NCBI GenBank assembly: GCA_964592115.1
Contig: CAZQCP010000147.1
Location: 1-6,734, forward strand
DNA from: Sva-07 sp964592115
GTDB lineage: Bacteria > Actinomycetota > Acidimicrobiia > Acidimicrobiales > Ilumatobacteraceae
Direction: 5' to 3'
DNA: 6,734 nt
Shown here: piece by piece, positions 1 through 5,009 of the stretch
How positions within the stretch are numbered: position 1 is the first letter of the stretch
Layout: each line of letters starts with the position of its first letter
The notes under the pieces: generated by a model
Database searches by the model: none
Told to the model about the DNA's origin: nothing
What the model saw: only the letters and a program-made list of their open reading frames with translations
Made by a program: the position numbers and the translations under genes

Positions 1-166
1 CGGTCGTGTAGATCGGGAAGAGCACGATGAACGACACGGCGGCGAGCAGGCCGTAGCGGGCGACGCGACGCCAGCCGCGCGGCTCACCGAGGTGCGAGCG
101 CCGCGCACGGCTGATCCCGTCCGCCTGGCTGCCGACCGCGCCATCGAGCGCGGCTGCATCGCTCAT
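1..166 (-). CDS. Carbohydrate ABC transporter permease, MalG/UgpE type (N-terminal part only)
   Basis: Only the first 55 codons are in the window; the gene continues past the left edge. Reading from the ATG at 166 gives a polar, Arg-rich cytoplasmic tail (about 35 residues) and then the first membrane helix (GLLAAVSFIVLFPIY). This tail plus a helix ending in a 'FPIY/FPLY' turn is typical of the second inner-membrane permease of sugar ABC importers (MalG/UgpE/LacG). It follows the MalF-like permease gene by 48 nt on the same strand, the usual order for these importers. A GGGGTGGA stretch just upstream of the ATG could serve as the ribosome binding site. The EAA loop and the rest of the protein lie outside, so the substrate cannot be told; family assignment rests largely on the neighbour. 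Confidence 0.8.
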   Translation of the reverse strand, partial: MSDAAALDGAVGSQADGISRARRSHLGEPRGWRRVARYGLLAAVSFIVLFPIYTT

Positions 167-214
167 CGCGTCCACCCCACCCCGTCACCGGATCGCCCGT
201 CGTGGCACCGTCCG

Positions 215-1168
215 TCAGCCATAGTGCACCCGGCGACCGATGCCGCGCAGCTGGAGCAATGACAGGACCAACAAGATCAAGAACAACAACACCGCCGCCG
301 TCGCTTGCAGCCCGACGTCGCCGCGGATCGGCGAGCCGGCGCCGTAGACGAAGTAGGTGATCGTGGTCGTCGACGCTTGCGGTTGTGGCCCGCCGTCGGT
401 CAGCAGGTCGATCTCACCGTAGGTCTGGAACGAACGGGCCGTCAGCACGATGAGCACGAGGATCAGCGTCGGACCGAGTAGCGGCAGCGTGATCGAGCGG
501 AAGCGCCTCGCGCCGTCGGCGCCGTCGACTGCAGCCGCCTCGTAGTACTCCTCGGGGATGCTCTGCAGCCCCGCTGTCACGAGGATGAACGTGAATCCGA
601 GCCCGGCCCAGACACTCGACATCGCGACCGCCCACAGTGCGGTGTCGGGATCTTGCAGCCAGCCAGGATTCTTCACCGAGGGGAACAGCGAGTTGAACCA
701 GCCGACGTTGGCGAGCACGCCGACGGAGGGCTGCAGGAGGAACAGCCACATCAGGCTGGCGACCGCCACCGACGTGGCGACGGTCGAGGAGAAGATCGCC
801 CGGAACACGCCGATGCCGCGCAGATGCTTGTCGGCGAGCACCGCCAGCCCGACGCCGAGCGCCAGGCCGAGCGGGACGGTGATCAGCGCGAACTTCACCG
901 TCACCCAGAGCGCGTTCTGGAACTCGGTCGAGCGGAACAGGTCGACGTACTGACCGAAACCCTGCGACGTGCAGCGGTTGCCGAAGTTGTCGCAGCGCTG
1001 CTGGCCGAGCCACACCGCCCGGCCGAGCGGGTAGAGGACGAAGACGACGAGGATGATCGCCGACGGCGCCAGCATCGCCATCGCGATCGGGAAGTCGCGC
1101 CATCGCGCCCGGCGTCGGTTCGGCAGGCCCGCGCGCCGTGATCCGCGCTGCCGCCGTCGTTCGGTCAC
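215..1168 (-). CDS. Carbohydrate ABC transporter permease, MalF/UgpA type
   Basis: Inner-membrane subunit of an ABC importer, probably for a sugar or glycerol-phosphate-like solute, pairing with the downstream MalG-like permease. From the GTG at 1168 the protein has 317 residues, a normal length. It has an Arg-rich cytoplasmic N-terminus, a first helix (about 27-48, ending LYPLG), further helices near 88-112, 127-147, 178-201, 231-245 and 288-307, and the cytoplasmic EAA loop at about 207-231 (EYYEAAAVDGADGARRF, then ITLPLLGP), which contacts the ATPase. The segment FQTYGEIDLLTDGGP resembles the UgpA/MalF 'LTxGGP' signature. Two cysteines in the first external loop (59 and 66) could form a disulphide. 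Longer starts exist (ATG at 1213 and 1258), but they add a polar stretch and would place the -10-like TAGGGT inside the gene; 1168 is preferred. No solute-binding protein or ATPase gene is in the window. Substrate is unknown. Confidence 0.9.
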   Translation of the reverse strand: MTERRRQRGSRRAGLPNRRRARWRDFPIAMAMLAPSAIILVVFVLYPLGRAVWLGQQRCDNFGNRCTSQGFGQYVDLFRSTEFQNALWVTVKFALITVPLGLALGVGLAVLADKHLRGIGVFRAIFSSTVATSVAVASLMWLFLLQPSVGVLANVGWFNSLFPSVKNPGWLQDPDTALWAVAMSSVWAGLGFTFILVTAGLQSIPEEYYEAAAVDGADGARRFRSITLPLLGPTLILVLIVLTARSFQTYGEIDLLTDGGPQPQASTTTITYFVYGAGSPIRGDVGLQATAAVLLFLILLVLSLLQLRGIGRRVHYG

Positions 1169-1176
1169 GCTCCCGG

Positions 1177-1182
1177 ACCCTA
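1177..1182 (-). promoter_or_regulatory. Candidate -10 box (TAGGGT) of the permease operon
   Basis: On the minus strand TAGGGT matches the TANNNT -10 pattern and ends 8 nt before the GTG at 1168, so transcription would begin at or next to the start codon (leaderless mRNA). No convincing -35 hexamer lies about 17 nt further upstream, which fits an activator-dependent promoter but equally a chance match. Confidence 0.4.
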
Positions 1183-1206
1183 TTCCCGACGCCAAGACGC
1201 TGCGGT

Positions 1207-1218
1207 GTGACATGTCAC
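1207..1218. promoter_or_regulatory. Perfect 12-bp palindrome, putative operator
   Basis: GTGACATGTCAC is its own reverse complement. It lies in the divergent intergenic region, about 25-36 nt upstream of the putative -10 box of the permease operon, that is near -40 to -48 from the inferred transcription start. This is a common place for an activator, or for a repressor of a sugar-transport operon. The half-site TGTGA-N4-TCAC has the spacing of an FNR-type site with CRP-like half-sites, but the cognate regulator cannot be named. Confidence 0.45.
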
Positions 1219-1225
1219 CCACGTC

Positions 1226-1261
1226 GGGGTGTCCCGCGGGACGGGTGCGACGGAACACCCC
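1226..1261. repeat. GC-rich imperfect hairpin containing a 12-bp palindrome
   Basis: The outer arms GGGGTGTCCC and GGAACACCCC (1226-1235 and 1252-1261) pair with one mismatch. The 5' arm runs into the perfect palindrome GTCCCGCGGGAC at 1231-1242. It lies between two divergent genes, so it is not an obvious terminator for either; an operator or small extragenic palindrome is more likely. The core GTCCCGCGGGACGGGTGC recurs with one extra G at 4200-4218. Confidence 0.45.
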
Positions 1262-1291
1262 ACGCCGCGACGCCCGGCCGGTCGTGACGGC

Positions 1292-1297
1292 TAGCGT
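1292..1297 (+). promoter_or_regulatory. Candidate -10 box (TAGCGT) for the DksA-like gene
   Basis: TAGCGT fits TANNNT and ends 8 nt before the GTG at 1306. No Shine-Dalgarno sequence is visible before that GTG, so a leaderless transcript is the simplest explanation. The same 8-nt spacing is seen for the divergent permease gene. Confidence 0.4.
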
Positions 1298-1305
1298 CGC
1301 GCGAC

Positions 1306-1593
1306 GTGATCGACCCCGAGCCGACCGATCCAGTGCAGACCGACTCAGCGCCGACCGATCCCGGCCCGAGCGAACTCGGCCCGAACGACCCCGAGGCGAT
1401 CGACCTGGACACCACCGACCCGGAGGCGATCGACCTGGACGCCATCAACCTGGACGCCATCGAGCGCGACCTCGACGATGTCGAGACCGCGCTGGCACGC
1501 CTCGCCGAGGGCACGTACCGCATCGACGAGGTGACCGGCGAGACGCTGCCCGGCGCGCTGCTCGAACGCAATCCGACCGCTCGGCGCGCCTGA
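1306..1593 (+). CDS. DksA/TraR-like small acidic protein lacking the zinc-finger cysteines
   Basis: The protein has 95 residues and two parts. Residues 1-52 are low-complexity, rich in Asp, Pro and Thr, with repeated DPEAIDLD and AI(D/N)LD units. Residues 53-95 resemble the C-terminal end of DksA/TraR C4 zinc-finger proteins: a helix (IERDLDDVETALARLAEGTY) followed by a GTYxxxExxGExLPxxxLExxPxARR pattern. In the family the pattern carries C-x2-C after GTY and a second C-x2-C after ARR. Here the first pair is Asp74 and Thr77, and the protein ends at Ala95 where the third Cys is expected, so zinc binding is unlikely. DksA-type proteins act on RNA polymerase; whether this one does is unknown. 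The GTG start is supported by the TAGCGT box 8 nt upstream, not by a ribosome binding site. Its stop lies 13 nt before the kinase start, suggesting one transcript. The similarity is from memory of the family pattern. Confidence 0.7.
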   Translation: MIDPEPTDPVQTDSAPTDPGPSELGPNDPEAIDLDTTDPEAIDLDAINLDAIERDLDDVETALARLAEGTYRIDEVTGETLPGALLERNPTARRA

Positions 1594-1598
1594 GGCGG
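1593..1598 (+). promoter_or_regulatory. Ribosome binding site of the ABC1 kinase
   Basis: AGGCGG begins at the last base of the preceding TGA stop codon and lies 8 nt before the ATG at 1607. Ribosomes finishing the DksA-like gene therefore stop on this site, which suggests translational coupling. Confidence 0.55.
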
Positions 1599-1606
1599 AT
1601 CGCCCG

Positions 1607-3055
1607 ATGCAGAAGAAGGTCGTCGCCGGACTCGCCTCCGTCGTGGCGCTCGCCGCTGGACTCGCGGCCGCAGCACAGAAGTCGAGGGAGTCTCCGCTGA
1701 CGAGCCGCTTCACGCGCTCGGCGCGGGTCTGGAAGCTGTCGGCTCGCAACTCGGCGCGCTTCGCGGTCAGCCGGGTCCGCGGCATCGGCAGCGCCGAGGA
1801 GCGTCGGGCCCAACTCGACGAGCAGTTCGCCATCCGCACCGCCGAGGACGTCGCCAAGGAGCTCGGCGAGATGAAGGGCGTCTTGATGAAGGCCGGGCAG
1901 ATGATCAGCTTCATCTTCGAAGCCCTGCCTGACGAGGCGCAAGATGCACTCGCCACGCTGCAGGCCGACGCCGCACCGATGGCGCCGAGCCTCGCCGCCG
2001 GCGTCGTCAAGGGTGACTTCGGCCGCGCCCCCGAGCGGGTGTTCCTCGACTGGACCGACATGCCCGTCGCCGCAGCCTCGATCGGCCAGGTGCACCGAGC
2101 GATCACCCAGGACGGTCGTGACGTGGCGGTGAAGGTCCAGTACCCCGGCGTCCACGAAGCGATCGAGAGCGACCTCGACGCCGCCGAGATGATGTACGCG
2201 ATGTTCTCGTCGATGATGCTCAAGGGCCTCGACGCGAAAGCGCTCGTCGACGAGTTGCGGGCCCGGATGCGAGAGGAGCTCGACTACTCGATCGAGGCGG
2301 CCAACGTGGCCGAGTTCGAGTCGCGCTTCAGTGGGCACCCGTGGGTGCGCATCCCGCGCCTCGTGCCCGAGTTGTGCAGCCCGCACGTGCTCACGACGGA
2401 GTGGGTCGACGGCATGAGCTTCGAGCAGTTCCGCATCGGTGAGTCGACGGCGACCAAGCAGCGGGCGGCGGAAGTCATCTGGCGGTTCGCCCAAGGCGCG
2501 ATCGTGCGACACGGTGTCTTCAACGGCGACCCACATCCCGGCAACTACAAGTTCCACCACGACGGCAGCGTCACGTTTCTCGACTACGGGCTCGTCAAGC
2601 GTTGGTCACCCGGCGAGTGGGAGCAGCTCAAGCCGTCGATGGACGCGATCATCGTGCGCCGCGATCCGGAGATGCTCGTGGCGACGATGGTCGAGTCATC
2701 GTTCCTCCCCGCAGACCACGGCCTCGACCCGCAGCTCGTGTACGACTACGTGTCGAGCCCGTACACGCCGTACCTCAGCGACGAGTTCACGTTCACCCGC
2801 GACTGGATGCGCGACACGATCGGCGTCATCTTCGACGTGCAGGGTCCGCACGCGGCGGTGATCGAGAAGCTGAACATGCCCCCGAGCTTCGTGATCTTGG
2901 ACCGGGTCGTGTGGGGCGTCAGCGCGATCCTCGGCAAGCTCGAAGCACACGGACCCTGGCGGGCGATGCTGCTCGAGTACATCGCCGACGGCGAACCGGC
3001 CACCGAGCTCGGCGCCGCCGAAGCCGCCTGGCGCGCCAGCCGCACCGTCGGCTGA
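1607..3055 (+). CDS. ABC1/UbiB/AarF family atypical protein kinase-like protein
   Basis: A 482-residue member of the UbiB/ABC1/ADCK family, whose characterised members act in ubiquinone and other isoprenoid-lipid biology as ATPase/kinase-like proteins at membranes. Visible motifs in order: the KxGQ motif (K95-A-G-Q98), the Ala-rich nucleotide loop (AAASIGQVHRA, 155-165), the ATP-binding lysine K176 in VAVKVQYPGV, the EELDYSIEAAN helix (223-233), the catalytic-loop equivalent GDPHPGN (307-313), and the metal-binding LDYG (325-328, in place of DFG). All the core residues I can check are present. Residues 5-23 form a hydrophobic Ala/Gly/Val-rich stretch that may anchor the N-terminus in the membrane; I see no C-terminal membrane helices like those of proteobacterial UbiB. 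The gene follows the DksA-like gene by 13 nt and is probably cotranscribed with it. No quinone-pathway genes are adjacent, so the substrate is unknown. Confidence 0.93.
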   Translation: MQKKVVAGLASVVALAAGLAAAAQKSRESPLTSRFTRSARVWKLSARNSARFAVSRVRGIGSAEERRAQLDEQFAIRTAEDVAKELGEMKGVLMKAGQMISFIFEALPDEAQDALATLQADAAPMAPSLAAGVVKGDFGRAPERVFLDWTDMPVAAASIGQVHRAITQDGRDVAVKVQYPGVHEAIESDLDAAEMMYAMFSSMMLKGLDAKALVDELRARMREELDYSIEAANVAEFESRFSGHPWVRIPRLVPELCSPHVLTTEWVDGMSFEQFRIGESTATKQRAAEVIWRFAQGAIVRHGVFNGDPHPGNYKFHHDGSVTFLDYGLVKRWSPGEWEQLKPSMDAIIVRRDPEMLVATMVESSFLPADHGLDPQLVYDYVSSPYTPYLSDEFTFTRDWMRDTIGVIFDVQGPHAAVIEKLNMPPSFVILDRVVWGVSAILGKLEAHGPWRAMLLEYIADGEPATELGAAEAAWRASRTVG

Positions 3056-3076
3056 CCACGCCGCCGGCTCCCCGTC

Positions 3077-3123
3077 CATCGATGAGATTCACGCGCGACA
3101 GGTGCGCAGCAACCTCATCGATG
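3077..3123. repeat. 47-bp hairpin repeat, copy 1
   Basis: The unit begins CATCGATGAG and ends with its exact reverse complement CTCATCGATG, so the 10-bp ends can pair around a 27-nt loop that contains GCGC on both sides of a short centre. It starts 21 nt after the kinase stop codon. A second copy begins 62 bp downstream and differs at only two positions (3109 G to A, 3113 C to T). There is no T-run after the stem, so it is not a canonical Rho-independent terminator, although it could still stall or protect the kinase mRNA 3' end. Confidence 0.9.
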
Positions 3124-3138
3124 CTCCACCACCCCGAC

Positions 3139-3185
3139 CATCGATGAGATTCACGCGCGACAGGTGCGCAACAATCTCATCGATG
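3139..3185. repeat. 47-bp hairpin repeat, copy 2
   Basis: Direct repeat of 3077-3123 with 45 of 47 positions identical. Here the inverted ends are perfect over 13 bp (CATCGATGAGATT with AATCTCATCGATG), because the 3113 C to T difference restores an A-T pair that is mismatched in copy 1. The 15-bp spacer between the copies is unrelated sequence. The copy ends 37 nt before the epoxide hydrolase start, so it probably lies in or next to that gene's promoter or leader. Confidence 0.9.
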
Positions 3186-3210
3186 CGAGCGGGTGAGGCC
3201 CGAGGGAGCT

Positions 3211-3216
3211 GAGGGG
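3211..3216 (+). promoter_or_regulatory. Ribosome binding site of the epoxide hydrolase
   Basis: GAGGGG lies 6 nt before the ATG at 3223. This decides the start in favour of 3223 over the in-frame GTG at 3193, which lacks a comparable site and would add ten polar residues that are not part of the alpha/beta-hydrolase fold. Confidence 0.7.
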
Positions 3217-3222
3217 AACGCG

Positions 3223-4197
3223 ATGGGAACACACAGGACGCGGCGAGTGGCGACGAACGGCGTCGAGCTCGAGGTGACCGACGCCGGAACACCGGGCGAT
3301 CCAGTGGTGGTACTCGTGCACGGGTTCCCCGAGAGCTCGCACTCGTGGCGGCACCAGATCGACCCGCTCGTCGATGCCGGGTATCGCGTGCTCGTACCCG
3401 ACCAGCGCGGATACGGACGATCCTCGGCGCCCCGCGAGGTCGACGCCTACCGCAGCGACCGACTCGCCGCCGATCTCGTCGGCCTGCTCGACGACGTCGG
3501 AGCAGACGATGCCCTGTTCGTCGGTCACGACTGGGGTTCGATGGTCGTGTGGGACCTGTCGCGGCTGCACCCCGAACGCGTCCGCGGGCTCGTCAACGTC
3601 AGCGTCCCCTACACGCCGTGGCCGGCGCGTCCCACCGACCTGTTCACGGCGCTGATGGGCGACCGGTTCTTCTACATGCTCTACTTCCAAGAGGTCGGGC
3701 CTGCCGAACGCGAGCTCGAAGCCGACGTCGCGGAGACGATGCGCATCACGTTGTGGGGCGCATCGGGCGAGCGGTTCGGCCCGCCACCGGATCCACTTCC
3801 GCCGGCCGCGGGCACCGGGTTCCTCGACTTCATCCTCCGCGGCGAGCCACTGCCCGACGGTCTCCCGGCGTGGATCACCGACGACGAGTTCGCCGTGTAC
3901 GTCGACCAGTTCACGGCCAGCGGGTTCTTCGGGCCTGTGAGCTGGTATCGCAACCTCGACGCCGACTACGAGATCACGAAGGACCTGGCGGCACCAGCTG
4001 TTCCCGCAGCATTCATCGGCGGCACGAAGGACGGCGTGATCGCCGGTCGCCCCGAAGCGGTCGAGGCGATGGCGACGATGCTCGACGACTTCCGCGGCGC
4101 GGTGATGATCGACGACGCCGGCCACTGGACCCAGCAGGAACGCCCTGCCGAGTTCAACGCCGCGCTGATCGAGCTGCTCGCCCGCATCTCGTCGTAG
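3223..4197 (+). CDS. Soluble epoxide hydrolase (alpha/beta-hydrolase fold)
   Basis: The 324-residue protein is predicted to hydrolyse epoxides to vicinal diols in the cytoplasm. The signatures run in order: the oxyanion-hole motif HGFPE (33-37) followed by W42 and Q45; the nucleophile elbow GHDWGS with nucleophile Asp103; a cap domain at about 130-250 with the family's YFQExGxAExEL stretch (Y154) and SWYRN (Y242), the two candidate ring-opening tyrosines; the acid Asp270 in GGTKD; and the base His301 in GHWTQQERP. An Asp rather than Ser nucleophile together with both lid tyrosines separates it from esterases, and the HGFPE form and WYRN favour epoxide hydrolase over haloalkane dehalogenase. 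Length is normal and no signal peptide is seen. It stands alone downstream of the paired hairpin repeats and converges on the next gene with only 27 nt between stop codons. The physiological epoxide is unknown. Confidence 0.92.
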   Translation: MGTHRTRRVATNGVELEVTDAGTPGDPVVVLVHGFPESSHSWRHQIDPLVDAGYRVLVPDQRGYGRSSAPREVDAYRSDRLAADLVGLLDDVGADDALFVGHDWGSMVVWDLSRLHPERVRGLVNVSVPYTPWPARPTDLFTALMGDRFFYMLYFQEVGPAERELEADVAETMRITLWGASGERFGPPPDPLPPAAGTGFLDFILRGEPLPDGLPAWITDDEFAVYVDQFTASGFFGPVSWYRNLDADYEITKDLAAPAVPAAFIGGTKDGVIAGRPEAVEAMATMLDDFRGAVMIDDAGHWTQQERPAEFNAALIELLARISS

Positions 4198-4199
4198 CG

Positions 4200-4218
4200 G
4201 TCCCGCGGGGACGGGTGC
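4200..4218. repeat. Short GC hairpin in the convergent gap; second copy of the motif at 1231
   Basis: GTCCC-GCG-GGGAC (4200-4212) can form a 5-bp stem, and the following GGGTGC gives an almost exact match to 1231-1248 with one inserted G. It fills most of the 27-nt gap between two converging stop codons and could help end transcription from either side, but there is no T-run. Confidence 0.4.
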
Positions 4219-4224
4219 AGGGAC

Positions 4225-4941
4225 TCAGCGCCGGCGCAGCGGCGTGACGATCGGTCGGCTCCAGCCGATCCCCTTGGCGAGGCCCGACGGCGGCCAGTTG
4301 CCGGCGCGGCTGTACGCCCACCACTCGAACGGATTGAGGTAGTAGGCGACCGACTCGACGACCGCGCCGAAGCGTTCGCCGCGATGCCTCACGACCCACA
4401 CCGCCGAGCCGATGCCCGCGCCGATGACCATCCAGCCGCCGTACAGCACAGGGAACAGGGGGCCGAACCAACGCGCCTGCCAGACGTGCACGTCCTCGTG
4501 GGCGACGACGAGATGTCGACGCCGATCGAGCGCCGTGTCGCCCGCCCCGCTGATCACGTTGCCGACCGTGATCGCGAAGCCACGCCGAGGGGTGAAGCCC
4601 CGCCGGTACACGTGCCGGTTGGCGCGCTCGCTCAGCGCAGGGTCATAGCCGGGCGAGCCGCGGAGCGCGCCGAGCACATGGGAGGCGAGACCTCCCGACG
4701 TCATCACGAGCGACCACGTCGAGTCGAGCACCACCGCGGTGATCCCCTTCGTCGACCGCCAGTCGTAGATGCGGCGCCAGCCGGACACGGCGCCGTTCGC
4801 CGCCCCGACGAGCGCGGCGGGAACCGTCAGCCCGAACGGGGTGCCGACGAGCGCACCGAGCGCACCGCCGACCGTGGCGACGCCAGCAGCCTCGATTGCG
4901 TTCGGGGTCAGACCCCAGCTGCAATCGATCACACGTCTCAC
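4225..4941 (-). CDS. Unrecognised membrane-associated protein with an HEXXH motif
   Basis: I do not recognise this gene as a named family. With the GTG at 4941 it has 238 residues. Residues 20-53 are Gly/Ala/Val-rich with GxxxG-like spacing and may form one or two membrane helices. An HEDVH motif (148-152) in the context VVAHEDVHVWQARWFG resembles the zinc-binding HEXXH helix of metalloproteases, and also the 'HELTHVVQQ' type of helix in DUF4157-like proteins. A second hydrophobic helix follows (about 164-185), then VVESVAYYLNPFEWWAYS, where Glu196 or Glu206 could be a third zinc ligand. The C-terminus is Arg-rich. The start is uncertain: no ATG is available near the N-terminus, GTG codons occur at 4941, 4932 and 4788, and none has a strong ribosome binding site. 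The first two lie inside the inverted-repeat element at 4891-5000. Protease activity is a guess from the motif. Confidence 0.7.
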   Translation of the reverse strand: MRRVIDCSWGLTPNAIEAAGVATVGGALGALVGTPFGLTVPAALVGAANGAVSGWRRIYDWRSTKGITAVVLDSTWSLVMTSGGLASHVLGALRGSPGYDPALSERANRHVYRRGFTPRRGFAITVGNVISGAGDTALDRRRHLVVAHEDVHVWQARWFGPLFPVLYGGWMVIGAGIGSAVWVVRHRGERFGAVVESVAYYLNPFEWWAYSRAGNWPPSGLAKGIGWSRPIVTPLRRR

Positions 4942-5000
4942 GGTGCCAGCGGTCGTCTTGCTTGCGGTTGCGGTGGGCTCTGACCCCGAACGCAATCGAG
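4891..5000. repeat. REP/BIME-like inverted-repeat element (two 22-bp arms)
   Basis: The 22 bases at 4891-4912 (beginning CTCGATTGCG, ending GGGTCAGA) recur as an exact reverse complement at 4979-5000, enclosing 66 bp. Pairing continues a further few bases inward with one mismatch. The left arm is itself a hairpin: TCGATTGC (4892-4899) pairs with GCAATCGA (4921-4928), and inside it GGGGTC pairs with GACCCC across a single A. The right side has a weaker version (TTGCG 4968-4972 with CGCAA 4991-4995). Two palindromic units in opposite orientation are the layout of a bacterial interspersed mosaic element. The right arm ends 9 nt before the Bax1 stop codon's outer base, so the element fills the space between the two minus-strand genes and could act as a partial terminator or mRNA stabiliser. 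Confidence 0.85.
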
Positions 5001-5009
5001 CAGAACGCC

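Noticed and set aside
1206..1219. Standard CRP binding site at the TGTGACATGTCACC palindrome
   Set aside because: The half-sites look CRP-like but are separated by 4 nt, not the 6 nt of a CRP site. It is kept only as an unassigned operator.
1345..2560. Minus-strand open frames opposite the DksA-like and kinase genes
   Set aside because: They oppose a kinase with intact motifs, have biased composition and no recognisable domains.
3077..3185. CRISPR array
   Set aside because: There are only two repeats, the spacer is 15 bp, and the repeats have long inverted ends; no cas genes are present.
3077..3185. Integron attC site or insertion-sequence remnant
   Set aside because: No recombination core boxes (GTTRRRY-like), integrase or transposase fragment is seen, and no target-site duplication is evident around the units.
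3151..4125. Long minus-strand open frame (324 codons) opposite the epoxide hydrolase
   Set aside because: It is antisense to a gene with a complete set of catalytic motifs, its translation is Arg/Val/Asp-rich without a recognisable fold, and long antisense frames are common in GC-rich coding DNA.
4200..4212. Rho-independent terminator between the converging genes
   Set aside because: The stem is only 5 bp with no T-run on either side. It is listed as a hairpin repeat, not as a terminator.
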